This document shows positions 9,652 through 18,237 of a DNA stretch of 64,000 nucleotides, piece by piece; the first letter of the stretch is position 1; each line of letters opens with the position of its first letter. The notes under the pieces are model-generated. The model was not told where the DNA came from. It saw only the letters and a program-made list of their open reading frames with translations, and did no database searches. The DNA is from Acetivibrio cellulolyticus CD2. Its GTDB lineage: Bacteria; Bacillota; Clostridia; Acetivibrionales; Acetivibrionaceae. The position numbers and the translations under genes were made by a program. Where the stretch lies: assembly GCF_000179595.2 (NCBI RefSeq), contig NZ_JH556659.1, positions 1,231,392 through 1,295,391 of the forward strand, written 5' to 3'.

Positions 9652-10737
9652 ATGGCTAATCAAATTCAAATTGAAAAAAGACTTAAAGAACTACGCAGCA
9701 AATTAAAGAAAATGGGATTGGATGGTGCATTGATTACAAAGAGGGAGAATTATATATACCTGTCCAATTTTACTGGAACATTTGCAAATTTGCTTATTAC
9801 TCAGGAAAAAGCAATGCTTGTTACCGACTTCAGATATGTTGAACAGGCAAGAAATGAAGTTCCGTCATATGAAATAATCCAATTTCAGGGGAATTTGGCT
9901 ACAACTTTAAATGATCTGTTAACATCACACGGCGTCAGAAATCTTGGATTTGAAGAAGATTATATGACCTTTAAGACCTATGATGATCTCGGAAAGAAGC
10001 TTGGTAGCAGCAAACTTGTACCTTTAGACGGAGCTGTTGAGTTACTGCGGATTATTAAGGATCAGGATGAGGTTGAAGTAATCAAGGAAGCGGTGAGGGT
10101 TGCAGATGGTGCTTTTTCTCATATTTTAAAGTTTATAAAGCCTGGAGTAACTGAAATAGAAGTAGCTTCCGAGATCGAGCATTACTTTAAAAAGCAGGGT
10201 GCAAGAGGTCCATCCTTTGATACAATTGTTGCATCAGGTGTAAGGTCAAGTCTTCCTCATGGAGTTGCATCCTCAAAAGTCATTGAAATGGGAGATGCTG
10301 TTACTTTAGACTTTGGAGCTATTTATAAAGAGTATTGTTCAGACATGACGAGGACGGTTTTTGTTGGACAGCCGAAGGACGAACTAAAAAAAATATATGG
10401 CATTGTATTAAAAGCGCAGAAAGCCGCGCTTATTGGTGCTGCAAAAGGTCTCAAAGGCAAGGAAATTGACCGGATTGCAAGAGAGGTTATAGCCGAAGCC
10501 GGATTCGGTGAGAATTTCGGTCACAGCCTTGGTCATGGAGTAGGTATTGAAATACACGAAGAACCAAGACTTTCACCGCAAAGTATTACCGAAATGAAAA
10601 ACGGCATGGTAGTAACTGTTGAACCGGGAATATATGTAAGTGGTCTGGGTGGCGTGAGGATAGAGGATATGATAGTAATTAATAATGATAAGCCATTAGT
10701 ATTAACAGGTTCTACAAAGGATATGATAGTACTTTGA
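9652..10737 (+). CDS. Xaa-Pro aminopeptidase-like M24 peptidase
   Basis: A cytosolic metallopeptidase that would remove an N-terminal residue preceding proline. An N-terminal creatinase-like domain (about residues 1-130) precedes the pita-bread catalytic domain. The metal ligands are all in place: Asp in TLDFGA, Asp in CSDMTRT, His in GHSLGHGVG, Glu in VTVEPGIY and Glu in RIEDM. At 361 residues it matches the YqhT-type short Xaa-Pro peptidases that typically sit directly before efp in Bacilli and Clostridia, as here. AGGGTGAT lies upstream of the ATG. Confidence 0.93.
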   Translation: MANQIQIEKRLKELRSKLKKMGLDGALITKRENYIYLSNFTGTFANLLITQEKAMLVTDFRYVEQARNEVPSYEIIQFQGNLATTLNDLLTSHGVRNLGFEEDYMTFKTYDDLGKKLGSSKLVPLDGAVELLRIIKDQDEVEVIKEAVRVADGAFSHILKFIKPGVTEIEVASEIEHYFKKQGARGPSFDTIVASGVRSSLPHGVASSKVIEMGDAVTLDFGAIYKEYCSDMTRTVFVGQPKDELKKIYGIVLKAQKAALIGAAKGLKGKEIDRIAREVIAEAGFGENFGHSLGHGVGIEIHEEPRLSPQSITEMKNGMVVTVEPGIYVSGLGGVRIEDMIVINNDKPLVLTGSTKDMIVL

Positions 10738-10943
10738 TGCTTATCAGTATTACAGATTTTTGAATATACGTAGTATTAAAATGTATTTTAGTTGCTTATG
10801 GTCTACAAACTGGAATTTATAACATTTTCAGAACGTTTTTGTGACGAAATTAGCATTATTTTTCTTCATAAGAAACTTTTTCTTGAAATTAGCTTGATTT
10901 TATTTTAATATAAACTAGGAAATAATTATTTTGTATTTAATAC

Positions 10944-10952
10944 TGATATAAT
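10944..10952 (+). promoter_or_regulatory. Extended -10 promoter for efp
   Basis: TG-A-TATAAT in the 258 nt gap between the M24 peptidase gene and efp, about 45 nt before the efp start. No good -35 element is seen at 17 bp. The rest of the gap is AT-rich without another clear signal. Confidence 0.45.
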
Positions 10953-10995
10953 ATTAAACATTTATTGATCTAATAATTTTTGGAGGGATAATTTA

Positions 10996-11553
10996 ATGAT
11001 TACTGCTGGTGATTTTAGAAACGGCGTGACTTTTGAACTTGACGGAAATATCTTTCAAATAGTTGAGTTTCAACATGTTAAACCAGGAAAGGGAGCAGCT
11101 TTTGTTAGAACAAAACTTAAGAATATTGTAACAGGAGCTACAGTTGAAAGGACTTTCAATCCAACTGATAAAATGCCTAAAGCTCACATTGAAAGAAAGG
11201 ACATGCAGTATCTTTACAGTGACGATGATTTTTACCATTTTATGGACGTTGAAACTTTTGAACAGATGCCGATAGGAAAAGCTAATGTCGGGGATGCTCT
11301 TAAGTTTGTAAAAGAAAATGAAGTTGTAAAAATATTGTCTCATAAGGGAAATGTATTTGGTATTGAGCCTCCTACATTTGTTGAACTGAAAATAACTGAA
11401 ACTGATCCAGGTTTCAAGGGTGATACTGCTACAGGTGCTACAAAGCCTGCAACTGTTGAAACAGGAGCAGTAATAAAAGTTCCTTTATTCGTTGATAACG
11501 GTGATGTTATTAGAATAGATACCCGTACTGGGGAGTATATGGAAAGAGTTTAA
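10996..11553 (+). CDS. efp: Translation elongation factor P
   Basis: EF-P binds between the P and E sites and rescues ribosomes stalled on polyproline. The 185-residue length and three-barrel layout are standard. Domain I carries the tip loop [10 protein letters not shown] with the conserved Lys at about residue 32-34. Domain III ends with the usual [14 protein letters not shown] strong ribosome binding site (TGGAGGG) precedes the ATG. No modification gene (epmA, ymfI or earP type) is in the window, so modification of the loop lysine cannot be judged. Confidence 0.98.
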   Translation: MITAGDFRNGVTFELDGNIFQIVEFQHVKPGKGAAFVRTKLKNIVTGATVERTFNPTDKMPKAHIERKDMQYLYSDDDFYHFMDVETFEQMPIGKANVGDALKFVKENEVVKILSHKGNVFGIEPPTFVELKITETDPGFKGDTATGATKPATVETGAVIKVPLFVDNGDVIRIDTRTGEYMERV

Positions 11554-11666
11554 TGGGTATAATAAATCAGGAAGTTGAAGGTTCAAGACTGTTCTGATTA
11601 TTGATGTGTATTATGCTTAAACAGAAATAAAATTTCTTGCTAAATAAAAAGTAAAGGAGAAAACCT

Positions 11667-12086
11667 ATGAGCTTTATTAAAGAAAGGGTTGCTTACCTAA
11701 AAGGATTAGCAGAAGGAATGCAGATAAGTGATGCAACAAACGAAGGCAAGCTATTGAGCTCCATAATTGACGTATTGGATGATATGGCTCTTGCTATCGA
11801 TGATATGGAAGAAGTTCAGGAACAACTTGGAGAACAGGTAGACAATATGGATGAAGATCTTGCAGAAGTAGAAAGAGTTCTTTTTGATTGTGAAGAAGAG
11901 GATGAAGACTACGATGATGGTATTCTTGCAGAAGTTGAGTGTCCACATTGTGGTGAGATAATCGAACTTGACGAGGACATGCTTGATGAAGAAGCAGAAT
12001 CCTTCGAGTGTCCGCATTGCGGAAAAGATGTAGCAGTTGAATGGGATTGTGACTGTGATGATTGCTGCGATCATGATCACGAATAG
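11667..12086 (+). CDS. CD1247-type acidic zinc-ribbon protein
   Basis: 139 residues. The first ~65 are a helical region starting MSFIKERVAYLKGLAEG that resembles the clostridial CD1247 N-terminal domain. A stretch of Glu/Asp follows, then a zinc ribbon with two CPHCG knuckles (about residues 92-96 and 114-118). The tail is Cys/His/Asp-rich (CDCDDCCDHDHE) and could bind further metal. Function is not known; position between efp and spoIIIA is common in clostridia. It ends at a strong terminator. Confidence 0.7.
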   Translation: MSFIKERVAYLKGLAEGMQISDATNEGKLLSSIIDVLDDMALAIDDMEEVQEQLGEQVDNMDEDLAEVERVLFDCEEEDEDYDDGILAEVECPHCGEIIELDEDMLDEEAESFECPHCGKDVAVEWDCDCDDCCDHDHE

Positions 12087-12096
12087 TACTTATAAA

Positions 12097-12140
12097 TAAA
12101 AAAAGATATGTTAAGCAACTTGCTTAACATATCTTTTTTT
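12097..12140 (+). terminator. Strong bidirectional intrinsic terminator
   Basis: A near-perfect palindrome: AAAAAAAGATATGTTAAGCA, a 2-nt loop, then TGCTTAACATATC and seven T. It would stop transcription from efp/CD1247 and also from the opposite strand. Confidence 0.9.
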
Positions 12141-12382
12141 AATGCCTAAGAAAGTGTATTTCTTTCTGGCATCAAAAAAGTCTACCGAAAGGCCGTTTGC
12201 TACAGAGGAATACCCCAGCTATAAATCGGCGAAGCCGACTTTTTTATATTAGGAAATTGCAAAGCAAATGTCTTATAATCTCGAGGGCTGAATGCCTCTC
12301 GGGATTTTTTTACGACTCTTTCGAACAAAGTGAAAGAGGCAAAAGCGAAGGTGTTCGATAAGATACCCCCGAGCTTTTATTT
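12141..12382 (+). ncRNA. Stacked-hairpin intergenic region, candidate structured RNA or leader
   Basis: This gap upstream of spoIIIAA has no gene but several paired elements: GCC..AGAAAG / CTTTCT..GGC (12143-12171); a 70-nt block bounded by AAAAAAGTC and GACTTTTTT that ends in the terminator-like TCGGCGAAGCCGACTTTTTT; the GAGGGC/GCCTCTCGGG hairpin with seven T (12290-12309); CTCTTTC/GAAAGAG (12316-12337); and CCCCCGAGC (12366-12374), able to pair with the earlier CTCGGG. Two or three stems are followed by T-runs, so read-through control is possible. I do not recognise a known riboswitch class. Confidence 0.4.
12250..12311 (+). repeat. Intergenic hairpin element, copy A
   Basis: AGGAAATTGCAAAGCAAATG, then TCTTATAATC, GAGGGC, TGAAT, GCCTCTCGGG and a T-run. 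The same order of blocks recurs at 22808-22872 with substitutions that mostly keep the stem. Confidence 0.5.
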
Positions 12383-12389
12383 TTTTTGT

Positions 12390-12425
12390 CATACAATTGG
12401 ACAAATTATAATATTAATTTATATA
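12390..12425 (+). promoter_or_regulatory. Candidate spoIIIA promoter(s)
   Basis: CATACAAT at 12390-12397 equals the -10 consensus of mother-cell sigma-E, which drives spoIIIA in Bacillus, but no good sigma-E -35 lies 14-15 bp upstream. An overlapping sigma-A-like pair, TTGGAC (12397) and TATATA (12420) with a 17 bp spacer, is also present. Which is used cannot be told from sequence. Confidence 0.4.
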
Positions 12426-12483
12426 GGTATTTAAGAGCGAATGGTATCAGGCGAAAGTCAGTATATTAGGGAGGGAATCCGTT

Positions 12484-13506
12484 ATGATTACCAAAGACAA
12501 GCAAGTTATCAAAATGGACGAAGTTAATAATTTTGAGAGGGACATATTGAAGTTTATTTCACAGGACTTGAGAGGTATGATAAGAAAAGTTTCCATAAAG
12601 GATTTGATATGCCTGGAAGAGATAAGATTCAGGGTGAACAGGCCGGTAATGCTTCAGAATTCCAGAGGAAACTTTTTTTTGGATTCAGAGGGTGGGTTGA
12701 CAAGCAAACCAATCAATCCAGTACTAGTAACACAGGAACAGATAATAAAAACATTGGAGCTTATAAGTGAAAACTCCATATATGCTTTTCAGGATGAGAT
12801 TCGAAACGGATTTATTACCCTAAAGGGAGGTCACCGTGTAGGTATAACCGGAAGGGTAGTACTAGAAGGAACTCAGATAAAGAATATAAGGGATATATCA
12901 GGACTTAATATGAGAATATCTAGGGAAGTATACGGATGTTCATCGAAAATCCTCAGATACATCGTTCAAGGGGACAATGATGTCTACAATACACTGATTG
13001 TATCACCTCCAAAGTGTGGTAAGACTACAATATTAAGAGACTTGGCGAGGAATTTAAGTGATGGTGTAGATGGATTTGCAATTAGAGGTTTAAAGGTTGG
13101 AGTGGTTGATGAACGGTCGGAAATTGCAGCATGCTTTAAAGGATCGCCCCAAAAAGAGGTTGGTGCTAGAACAGATGTACTGGATGCATGCCCCAAACAG
13201 CTTGGAATGTCTATGATGCTAAGATCAATGTCTCCTGATGTTATTATAACAGATGAAATAGGATGCAATGGTGACAAAGAAGCTTTAATGCAGGTCCTAA
13301 ATGCAGGAGTGAAGATTATTACTACAGCCCATGGGTTTAATATTTCGGAGCTGAAGATGCGCAAAGAAGTTCTTGGCATGATGGAAGAAAAGGTATTTGG
13401 AAGATTGATTGTGCTAAGCTGTAAGGATGGCCCTGGGACCGTAGAGGAAGTGCTGGATGGAAGCAGTATGAAGTTTTTGTATAGGAGAGACCAATTATGT
13501 TGCTAA
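12484..13506 (+). CDS. spoIIIAA: Stage III sporulation protein AA, ATPase
   Basis: The cytosolic secretion-type ATPase of the SpoIIIA-SpoIIQ feeding-tube complex, acting in the mother cell during engulfment. At 340 residues it matches the family. Walker A is SPPKCGKTT (about residues 174-182), Walker B is VIITDEIG, and a hexameric-ATPase box with VDERSEIA lies between them. GGGAGGG precedes the ATG. It overlaps spoIIIAB by 10 nt and starts an eight-gene operon. Confidence 0.97.
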   Translation: MITKDKQVIKMDEVNNFERDILKFISQDLRGMIRKVSIKDLICLEEIRFRVNRPVMLQNSRGNFFLDSEGGLTSKPINPVLVTQEQIIKTLELISENSIYAFQDEIRNGFITLKGGHRVGITGRVVLEGTQIKNIRDISGLNMRISREVYGCSSKILRYIVQGDNDVYNTLIVSPPKCGKTTILRDLARNLSDGVDGFAIRGLKVGVVDERSEIAACFKGSPQKEVGARTDVLDACPKQLGMSMMLRSMSPDVIITDEIGCNGDKEALMQVLNAGVKIITTAHGFNISELKMRKEVLGMMEEKVFGRLIVLSCKDGPGTVEEVLDGSSMKFLYRRDQLCC

Positions 13507-14012
13507 AGTTAGTTGGTAGTCTGATTGTATTGGTAGCTTGCAGTCTTTTGGGATATTCACATGCAAATACTTACGCCAAAAGGCCGGGAGAACTTAAAGT
13601 CCTTCAATCACTGCTTCAGATTTTTGAAAATGAAATAAGTTTTTTATCAAATGTGCTTGAGGATGCTTTTTTGAAAGTACATAAATGTACTGACAAAAGT
13701 GTGGGCGTTTTTTTTGAAGCAACGGTTCGGAACCTGAACGATGGTCTTTGCGCCAGCGAGGCATGGACAAAGGCTATTAAGGAAAATATCAACAAGACTA
13801 ACTTGAATTCTGAAGATGAGAATATAATTATTTCCTTTGGCAATATGCTGGGAAGCTCTGACTTAGAAGGACAGATCAAAAATATTCATTTAACAGTGAG
13901 TCAACTGAAAATTCAGGAACAAAAAGCTGAGGAACTAAAAGTCAAGAATGAGAGCATGTATAAGAATTTAGGTGTCCTGGGAGGTCTGGCAATAATTATA
14001 CTATTGTTCTAA
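13497..14012 (+). CDS. spoIIIAB: Stage III sporulation protein AB
   Basis: 171 residues, standard for the family, which resembles the GspF platform protein of type II secretion. An N-terminal membrane helix (residues 2-20) is followed by the conserved KRPGELKVLQSLLQIFENEI segment, a helical cytosolic body, and a C-terminal membrane helix (LGVLGGLAIIILLF). It overlaps spoIIIAA by 10 nt, giving translational coupling. Confidence 0.96.
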   Translation: MLLKLVGSLIVLVACSLLGYSHANTYAKRPGELKVLQSLLQIFENEISFLSNVLEDAFLKVHKCTDKSVGVFFEATVRNLNDGLCASEAWTKAIKENINKTNLNSEDENIIISFGNMLGSSDLEGQIKNIHLTVSQLKIQEQKAEELKVKNESMYKNLGVLGGLAIIILLF

Positions 14013-14077
14013 ATTAAAAGTTTTTCTGAATATATATAACTTGTACAAAGAAAAAACACAAGGAGAAAGATTAAATT

Positions 14078-14272
14078 ATGGATATAGAATTAATTTTTAA
14101 AATAGCAGCTATAGGAATACTGGTTTCTGTGTTAAATGCTTTGCTTAACAAGTCAGGAAGAGATGAACAGGCAATGATGACAACACTGGCAGGCCTTATA
14201 GTAGTACTTATGATGATAGTCAAGGAGATAGCAAATCTATTTGATACGGTCAAGACGTTATTTCAGTTTTAA
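14078..14272 (+). CDS. spoIIIAC: Stage III sporulation protein AC
   Basis: A 64-residue protein with two membrane helices (about 5-25 and 34-52) around a short polar turn (NKSGRDEQAM), as in all SpoIIIAC. It is thought to form part of the membrane channel with SpoIIIAD and AE. AAGGAGAAA sits upstream of the ATG. Confidence 0.95.
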   Translation: MDIELIFKIAAIGILVSVLNALLNKSGRDEQAMMTTLAGLIVVLMMIVKEIANLFDTVKTLFQF

Positions 14273-14292
14273 AGTTAAAGGTGATGATGCTA

Positions 14293-14679
14293 GTGGATAT
14301 ACTACAGATAATTGGGTTGGCGATTGTGGCAACGGTAATTATAGCGATACTTAAAGTGCAAAGGCCTGAGATTGCAATACAGATAAGTATAGCGACAGGA
14401 ATAATTGTATTTACCATGATTTTGGGGAAGATAACTGCAGTGATTGAGCTTTTAAACAGCTATGCAACAAAGGTTAATATAGATACTATTTATTTCTCAA
14501 CACTACTGAAAATTATAGGGATAGCGTATATTGCTGAATTTGGAGCAGAAGTGTGTAAAGATGCAGGAGAAGGTGCGATAGCGTCAAAAGTTGAGCTTGC
14601 AGGTAAAGTAGTAATTATTGTTCTGGCAGTTCCAATAATAACTTCTCTGATGGACTTAATTATAAGTATCATGCCATAG
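14293..14679 (+). CDS. spoIIIAD: Stage III sporulation protein AD
   Basis: About 128 residues with four membrane helices and the conserved KVQRPEIAIQISIATG segment. AAAGGTGA (14277-14284) is 8 nt before GTG 14293, which gives the family-typical N-terminus VDILQIIGL. In-frame GTG/ATG codons at 14281-14287 overlap that ribosome binding site, so I place the start at 14293. It follows spoIIIAC closely. Confidence 0.94.
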   Translation: MDILQIIGLAIVATVIIAILKVQRPEIAIQISIATGIIVFTMILGKITAVIELLNSYATKVNIDTIYFSTLLKIIGIAYIAEFGAEVCKDAGEGAIASKVELAGKVVIIVLAVPIITSLMDLIISIMP

Positions 14680-14710
14680 AAAATCGTATACAGTGAACGG
14701 ATGGGATAAA

Positions 14711-15925
14711 ATGTTAACAAACAAAAGCAAAACTATTTGTGTGGTTACAAGAATAATTATTTTATTGACATCAATATTTATACTCTGTGCTTCTTTTCCT
14801 ATTGTGGTTTATAGTGAGGAGGCAATTACAGAGGACGAAATAATTGAACAGCAGGCGGGGACTGATGAAGTGAAGTCTGTTGAAGACAAGCTTGAGAATA
14901 TTGCAGATGAAGACTTTAGTGAAATAATGCCTGGATATGATCCGGAAAATCTGATAAAGGATGTTGCAAAGGGAGAGTTCAAATTCGATATATCAGGCAT
15001 TTTTAACAGGGTTTTGATGTTTTTATTTAAAGAGATATACATAAATATTGATATATTGATAAAGCTCGTAGTCTTAGTAATTATATGTGCCGTTCTTAAG
15101 AACCTGCAGGCATCCTTTATGAGTAAAAGTGTTGGGGAACTTGCATTCTATGTGTGCTATATAGTTATGGTTTCTGTATTAATGGTTAGCTTTAGCAGTG
15201 CGCTCAAGACAGGTATGGAAATAATCAATGCAATGGTGAATTTTATGTATGCATCCATACCTGTACTTATAACCTTACTGATATCAGGGGGGAATATAAC
15301 ATCGGGAGGAGTGCTGCAGCCTGTACTTATAATGATTGTACAATTTACTGCTACAATCATCAAAACCGTTTTTATTCCTCTTATAGTTCTGTCAACCATT
15401 ATATCAATAGTTGATAATATTTCGGAAAAAATGCAGGTTGCAAGGCTGGCTGCCTTTTTAAAACATATTACTACATGGTCTTTAGGATTTATACTTACTA
15501 TATTTGTTGCAGTTGTATCACTTCAGGGCTCATTAGGGGCAGTAGTTGATGGCGTCACAAGTAAAACAACCAAGTTTGCAATAAGTGCTTTTATACCTGT
15601 AGCAGGAAAGTATCTCGCAGATGCAGCTGATGCTGTTATTGGATGTACTTTGCTTATAAAAAATGGAGTTGGGGTTGCAATTATGATTGGGATAATATCA
15701 ATTAGTGTTATACCAATAATAAAAATTTTAGCGATTATAGTAATGTATAGGATGGCATGTGTTCTTTTAGAGCCTGTATCTGATAGCAGAATTCTTAAGT
15801 GCATTGGAGAAGTAGCTGGTTCAATGACTTATATTCTTGGTATTGTGGCTTCGGTAACATTTATGTTTCTCATAACAGTAACAGCTTTAATTACTGCAAG
15901 CAATTTAAGTGCCATGATGAGGTAG
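14711..15925 (+). CDS. spoIIIAE: Stage III sporulation protein AE
   Basis: About 404 residues: an N-terminal signal-like helix, an acidic extracytoplasmic segment (EEAITEDEIIEQQ and on), then seven or more membrane helices. It is the large polytopic channel component of the SpoIIIA complex. Helix content and conserved segments such as LQPVLIMIVQF and LEPVSDSRI fit. I prefer ATG 14711 over GTG 14693; neither has a strong ribosome binding site (GGATGGGATAAA lies before the ATG). Confidence 0.95.
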   Translation: MLTNKSKTICVVTRIIILLTSIFILCASFPIVVYSEEAITEDEIIEQQAGTDEVKSVEDKLENIADEDFSEIMPGYDPENLIKDVAKGEFKFDISGIFNRVLMFLFKEIYINIDILIKLVVLVIICAVLKNLQASFMSKSVGELAFYVCYIVMVSVLMVSFSSALKTGMEIINAMVNFMYASIPVLITLLISGGNITSGGVLQPVLIMIVQFTATIIKTVFIPLIVLSTIISIVDNISEKMQVARLAAFLKHITTWSLGFILTIFVAVVSLQGSLGAVVDGVTSKTTKFAISAFIPVAGKYLADAADAVIGCTLLIKNGVGVAIMIGIISISVIPIIKILAIIVMYRMACVLLEPVSDSRILKCIGEVAGSMTYILGIVASVTFMFLITVTALITASNLSAMMR

Positions 15926-16020
15926 TTGGATATCAATAAAATCTTAGGGAATTAGAGTAATTCTGTTGTATATTATTTTACTTTCAAATTCCCTAAATAA
16001 AACTCTTTGCGGAGGATACA

Positions 16021-16665
16021 ATGATAGATTTTTTAAAAGACTGGTGCCTAAATATAGTAACTCTTGTAATCTTTATTGTACTTTTGGAAATGCTCTTGCC
16101 GTCCGGCAAGATGAAAAAGATGATAAATCTGGTTTCCGGGCTGATTCTTGTAATTGCGCTGATAAATCCTGTTCTTGGTCTCCTGAAAAAAGGAGTTGAC
16201 CTCGAAGATTTTCAAATGGCAAACAGCAATTTTATCGATAAAAAGGAGATAATGGTAAACAGCGAAATGATAAAGGAAGAACAAACAAAGCAGATTACAA
16301 ATGTATATAGAAACAAGGTTATAAACCAATTGGAGGGTATAGTAAAAGAGGTTAAGGGAGTTTCGGATGCAAAGGCTGATGTTATTATAAATGAGGATTA
16401 TTCAACAGAAAATTTCGGAGAGGTAAAAAAGGCATATATTACTTTAAAACTTGGGGAAGATGATAAAGATGCAAAAACTGTTAAAACTGTAAAAGTTGTT
16501 AAAACTATCGGTAAAGTTTCAGTTAATACTAAGAAAACTGACGACAGAGAAAAAACATCAGAGAAAAGAATTGATAATGGGTTGAAGGCACAGATTGAAG
16601 AAAAAATTGAAAAAATATTAAATATACAGAAAGAGAATATAATAATTTCTCTAGAGGAAAATTAA
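16021..16665 (+). CDS. spoIIIAF: Stage III sporulation protein AF
   Basis: 214 residues. Two N-terminal membrane helices (about 8-28 and 34-52) with the conserved LLPSGKMKKMINLVSGLI between them, then a soluble ring-building domain (about 85-214) of the EscJ/PrgK-like type found in SpoIIIAF, AG and AH. The Lys-rich insertion around residues 140-190 is longer than usual but in frame. CGGAGGA precedes the ATG. Confidence 0.93.
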   Translation: MIDFLKDWCLNIVTLVIFIVLLEMLLPSGKMKKMINLVSGLILVIALINPVLGLLKKGVDLEDFQMANSNFIDKKEIMVNSEMIKEEQTKQITNVYRNKVINQLEGIVKEVKGVSDAKADVIINEDYSTENFGEVKKAYITLKLGEDDKDAKTVKTVKVVKTIGKVSVNTKKTDDREKTSEKRIDNGLKAQIEEKIEKILNIQKENIIISLEEN

Positions 16666-16675
16666 GGAGGGCAAA

Positions 16676-17308
16676 ATGGATAAAATTAAAAATATCATCG
16701 AATATTTTAAGAAAATGTTCAAGGCTGAAAACAACAGTAAAATTGGAGAAAATCTGGTTATTGTGATAATAATCGGAGTTATAGTTATTATAGCCGGAAG
16801 CACATTTTTTGGAGGAGGAAGCAAATCCAAAAAGGGTAATACTGGCCAGAGTACAGAGGAAAATAACCCTGGGAATGCCAAGGAGGTTTCAAAGCTAGGT
16901 GTGACAGATGAAAAGACAGATATTGAGAAGAGTATTGAGGGAATTCTTTCACAGATAGGCGGGGCCGGAAAAGTAGATGTATTGGTGACTTATGTATCAG
17001 GCAAGGAAATAGTTCCCTATTCTGATATTAAGAAAAGTGATGACGTAACGGATGAAAAGGATAGCACAGGGGGGACACGAAAAATAAATCAGAGCTCTTA
17101 TGAAAGTGAAATTGCTTATGAGGATAATGGTAATGGAGAGAAAAAGCCAATAATTGTGAAGGAACTGCTGCCAGAGGTTAAGGGAGTGGTAGTAGTGGCA
17201 GATGGAGCCAGTGATGCGGTTGTTAAAGAAAAGCTAGTAAATGCAGTAAAGGTGCTTCTTGGAGTACCTATACATAAGATTCAGGTTTTTGAAAGGAAAG
17301 GAAATTAA
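16676..17308 (+). CDS. spoIIIAG: Stage III sporulation protein AG
   Basis: 210 residues: a short cytosolic start, a membrane helix (about 28-46, ending AGSTFFGGG), a polar linker, and the ring-building domain containing LLPEVKGVVVVADGA and VLLGVPIHKIQVF, which are diagnostic. SpoIIIAG forms a large ring in the intermembrane space between mother cell and forespore. It starts 10 nt after spoIIIAF with AAGGAGG. Confidence 0.96.
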   Translation: MDKIKNIIEYFKKMFKAENNSKIGENLVIVIIIGVIVIIAGSTFFGGGSKSKKGNTGQSTEENNPGNAKEVSKLGVTDEKTDIEKSIEGILSQIGGAGKVDVLVTYVSGKEIVPYSDIKKSDDVTDEKDSTGGTRKINQSSYESEIAYEDNGNGEKKPIIVKELLPEVKGVVVVADGASDAVVKEKLVNAVKVLLGVPIHKIQVFERKGN

Positions 17309-17402
17309 ACCTATACATAAAAAATTTCAAAAAATAGATATAAATGAGACAAAATTGCAATATATATTATAAAAAACTTAAAAAATGAAGGGGGATTCCT
17401 TG

Positions 17403-18110
17403 ATGATGGTTTTTAAAAGAAAGCAAATTGTGGTTTTATCATTGGTTATGATGATAGTAATAGCAGGGTATTTACAATACAGCTATAAGAAAAGCAGTAT
17501 TTCTGTGAGTGAAATAGCAGACAGCGATTCTCCAAGACTTGGTGAAGCAGTTTATGTAGATAACACTGAGGTGCTAGATAATGAAGTAGCTGAAACAACT
17601 GGGGATACAGCTAACAAAGATATCAAAAAGGAAGACAATAAAAAAGAAGACAATAAAAAAGAAGACAATAAAAAAGAAGATAACAAAAAAGAAGATAACA
17701 AAAAAGAAGATAACAAAAAAGCAGATAGTAAAAAAACTGTTCAAGCATCAAAAGTGGCAAATGATTTTTTTGCACAGGCAAAAATGGATAGAGATGTAAC
17801 AAGAGGTAAAAATAAAGATGAACTTCAAGGTATAATAGGAGATCCTGAATCAAGCAAAGAGCTTAAGTCGCAGGCTAATGATAAGATGTTGGCGATAATA
17901 GATAGCTCTGAAAGAGAAATGGCAATAGAAACACTGATTAAAGAAAAAGGTTTTAGTGATGTAGTTGTGTTTGTGGCAGATGATGGAAGTCTTGATATCG
18001 TTGTAAAAACACAAAGTCTTACAGATGCAGAAGCAACACAGATTGCAGATATTGCTGCAAGACAGGCAAATGTATCGATTGCTAATATTCATGTAAGAGA
18101 TATTTTTTGA
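17403..18110 (+). CDS. spoIIIAH: Stage III sporulation protein AH
   Basis: About 235 residues. One N-terminal membrane helix, a linker carrying seven KKEDN-type pentapeptides, then the conserved YscJ-like domain (FFAQAKMDRDVTRGK onward) that binds forespore SpoIIQ. GGGGGA (17390-17395) is 7 nt before ATG 17403, which I prefer to ATG 17385. The repeat lengthens the linker compared with most homologues. It closes the spoIIIA operon. Confidence 0.94.
   Translation: MMVFKRKQIVVLSLVMMIVIAGYLQYSYKKSSISVSEIADSDSPRLGEAVYVDNTEVLDNEVAETTGDTANKDIKKEDNKKEDNKKEDNKKEDNKKEDNKKEDNKKADSKKTVQASKVANDFFAQAKMDRDVTRGKNKDELQGIIGDPESSKELKSQANDKMLAIIDSSEREMAIETLIKEKGFSDVVVFVADDGSLDIVVKTQSLTDAEATQIADIAARQANVSIANIHVRDIF
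17625..17729 (+). repeat. 15-bp tandem repeat inside spoIIIAH
   Basis: Seven in-frame copies of AAAAAAGAAGAYAAY (Lys-Lys-Glu-Asp-Asn; the last copy is KKADS) in the linker between the membrane helix and the ring domain. Near-identical units suggest replication slippage. Confidence 0.95.
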
Positions 18111-18161
18111 TTCGAGAAATTTGTAAATAAGTGTTAAAAAATAAACTTCGGCTATAATTTG

Positions 18162-18190
18162 TTGATATCAATGCACTGTGGTGATATAAT
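18162..18190 (+). promoter_or_regulatory. Sigma-A promoter for asp23 gene
   Basis: TTGATA at 18162-18167, a 17 bp spacer and TATAAT at 18185-18190, about 48 nt before the Asp23 start. It suggests that vegetative expression starts here, separate from spoIIIA. Confidence 0.75.
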
Positions 18191-18237
18191 ATCTGTGTAT
18201 CAGGCTTCTTACATGATACTACAGGGAGGGAAACCGG

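Noticed and set aside
12174-12245. Possible purine riboswitch (GTCTACC and CTACAG blocks)
   Set aside because: The P2/P3 loop pairs and upstream TATA..ATATGG block of purine aptamers are missing.
15966-16199. 77-codon ORF overlapping spoIIIAF
   Set aside because: Shadow frame of the well-supported spoIIIAF.
17625-17729. CRISPR-like array
   Set aside because: Direct 15-bp coding repeats without spacers, inside spoIIIAH.
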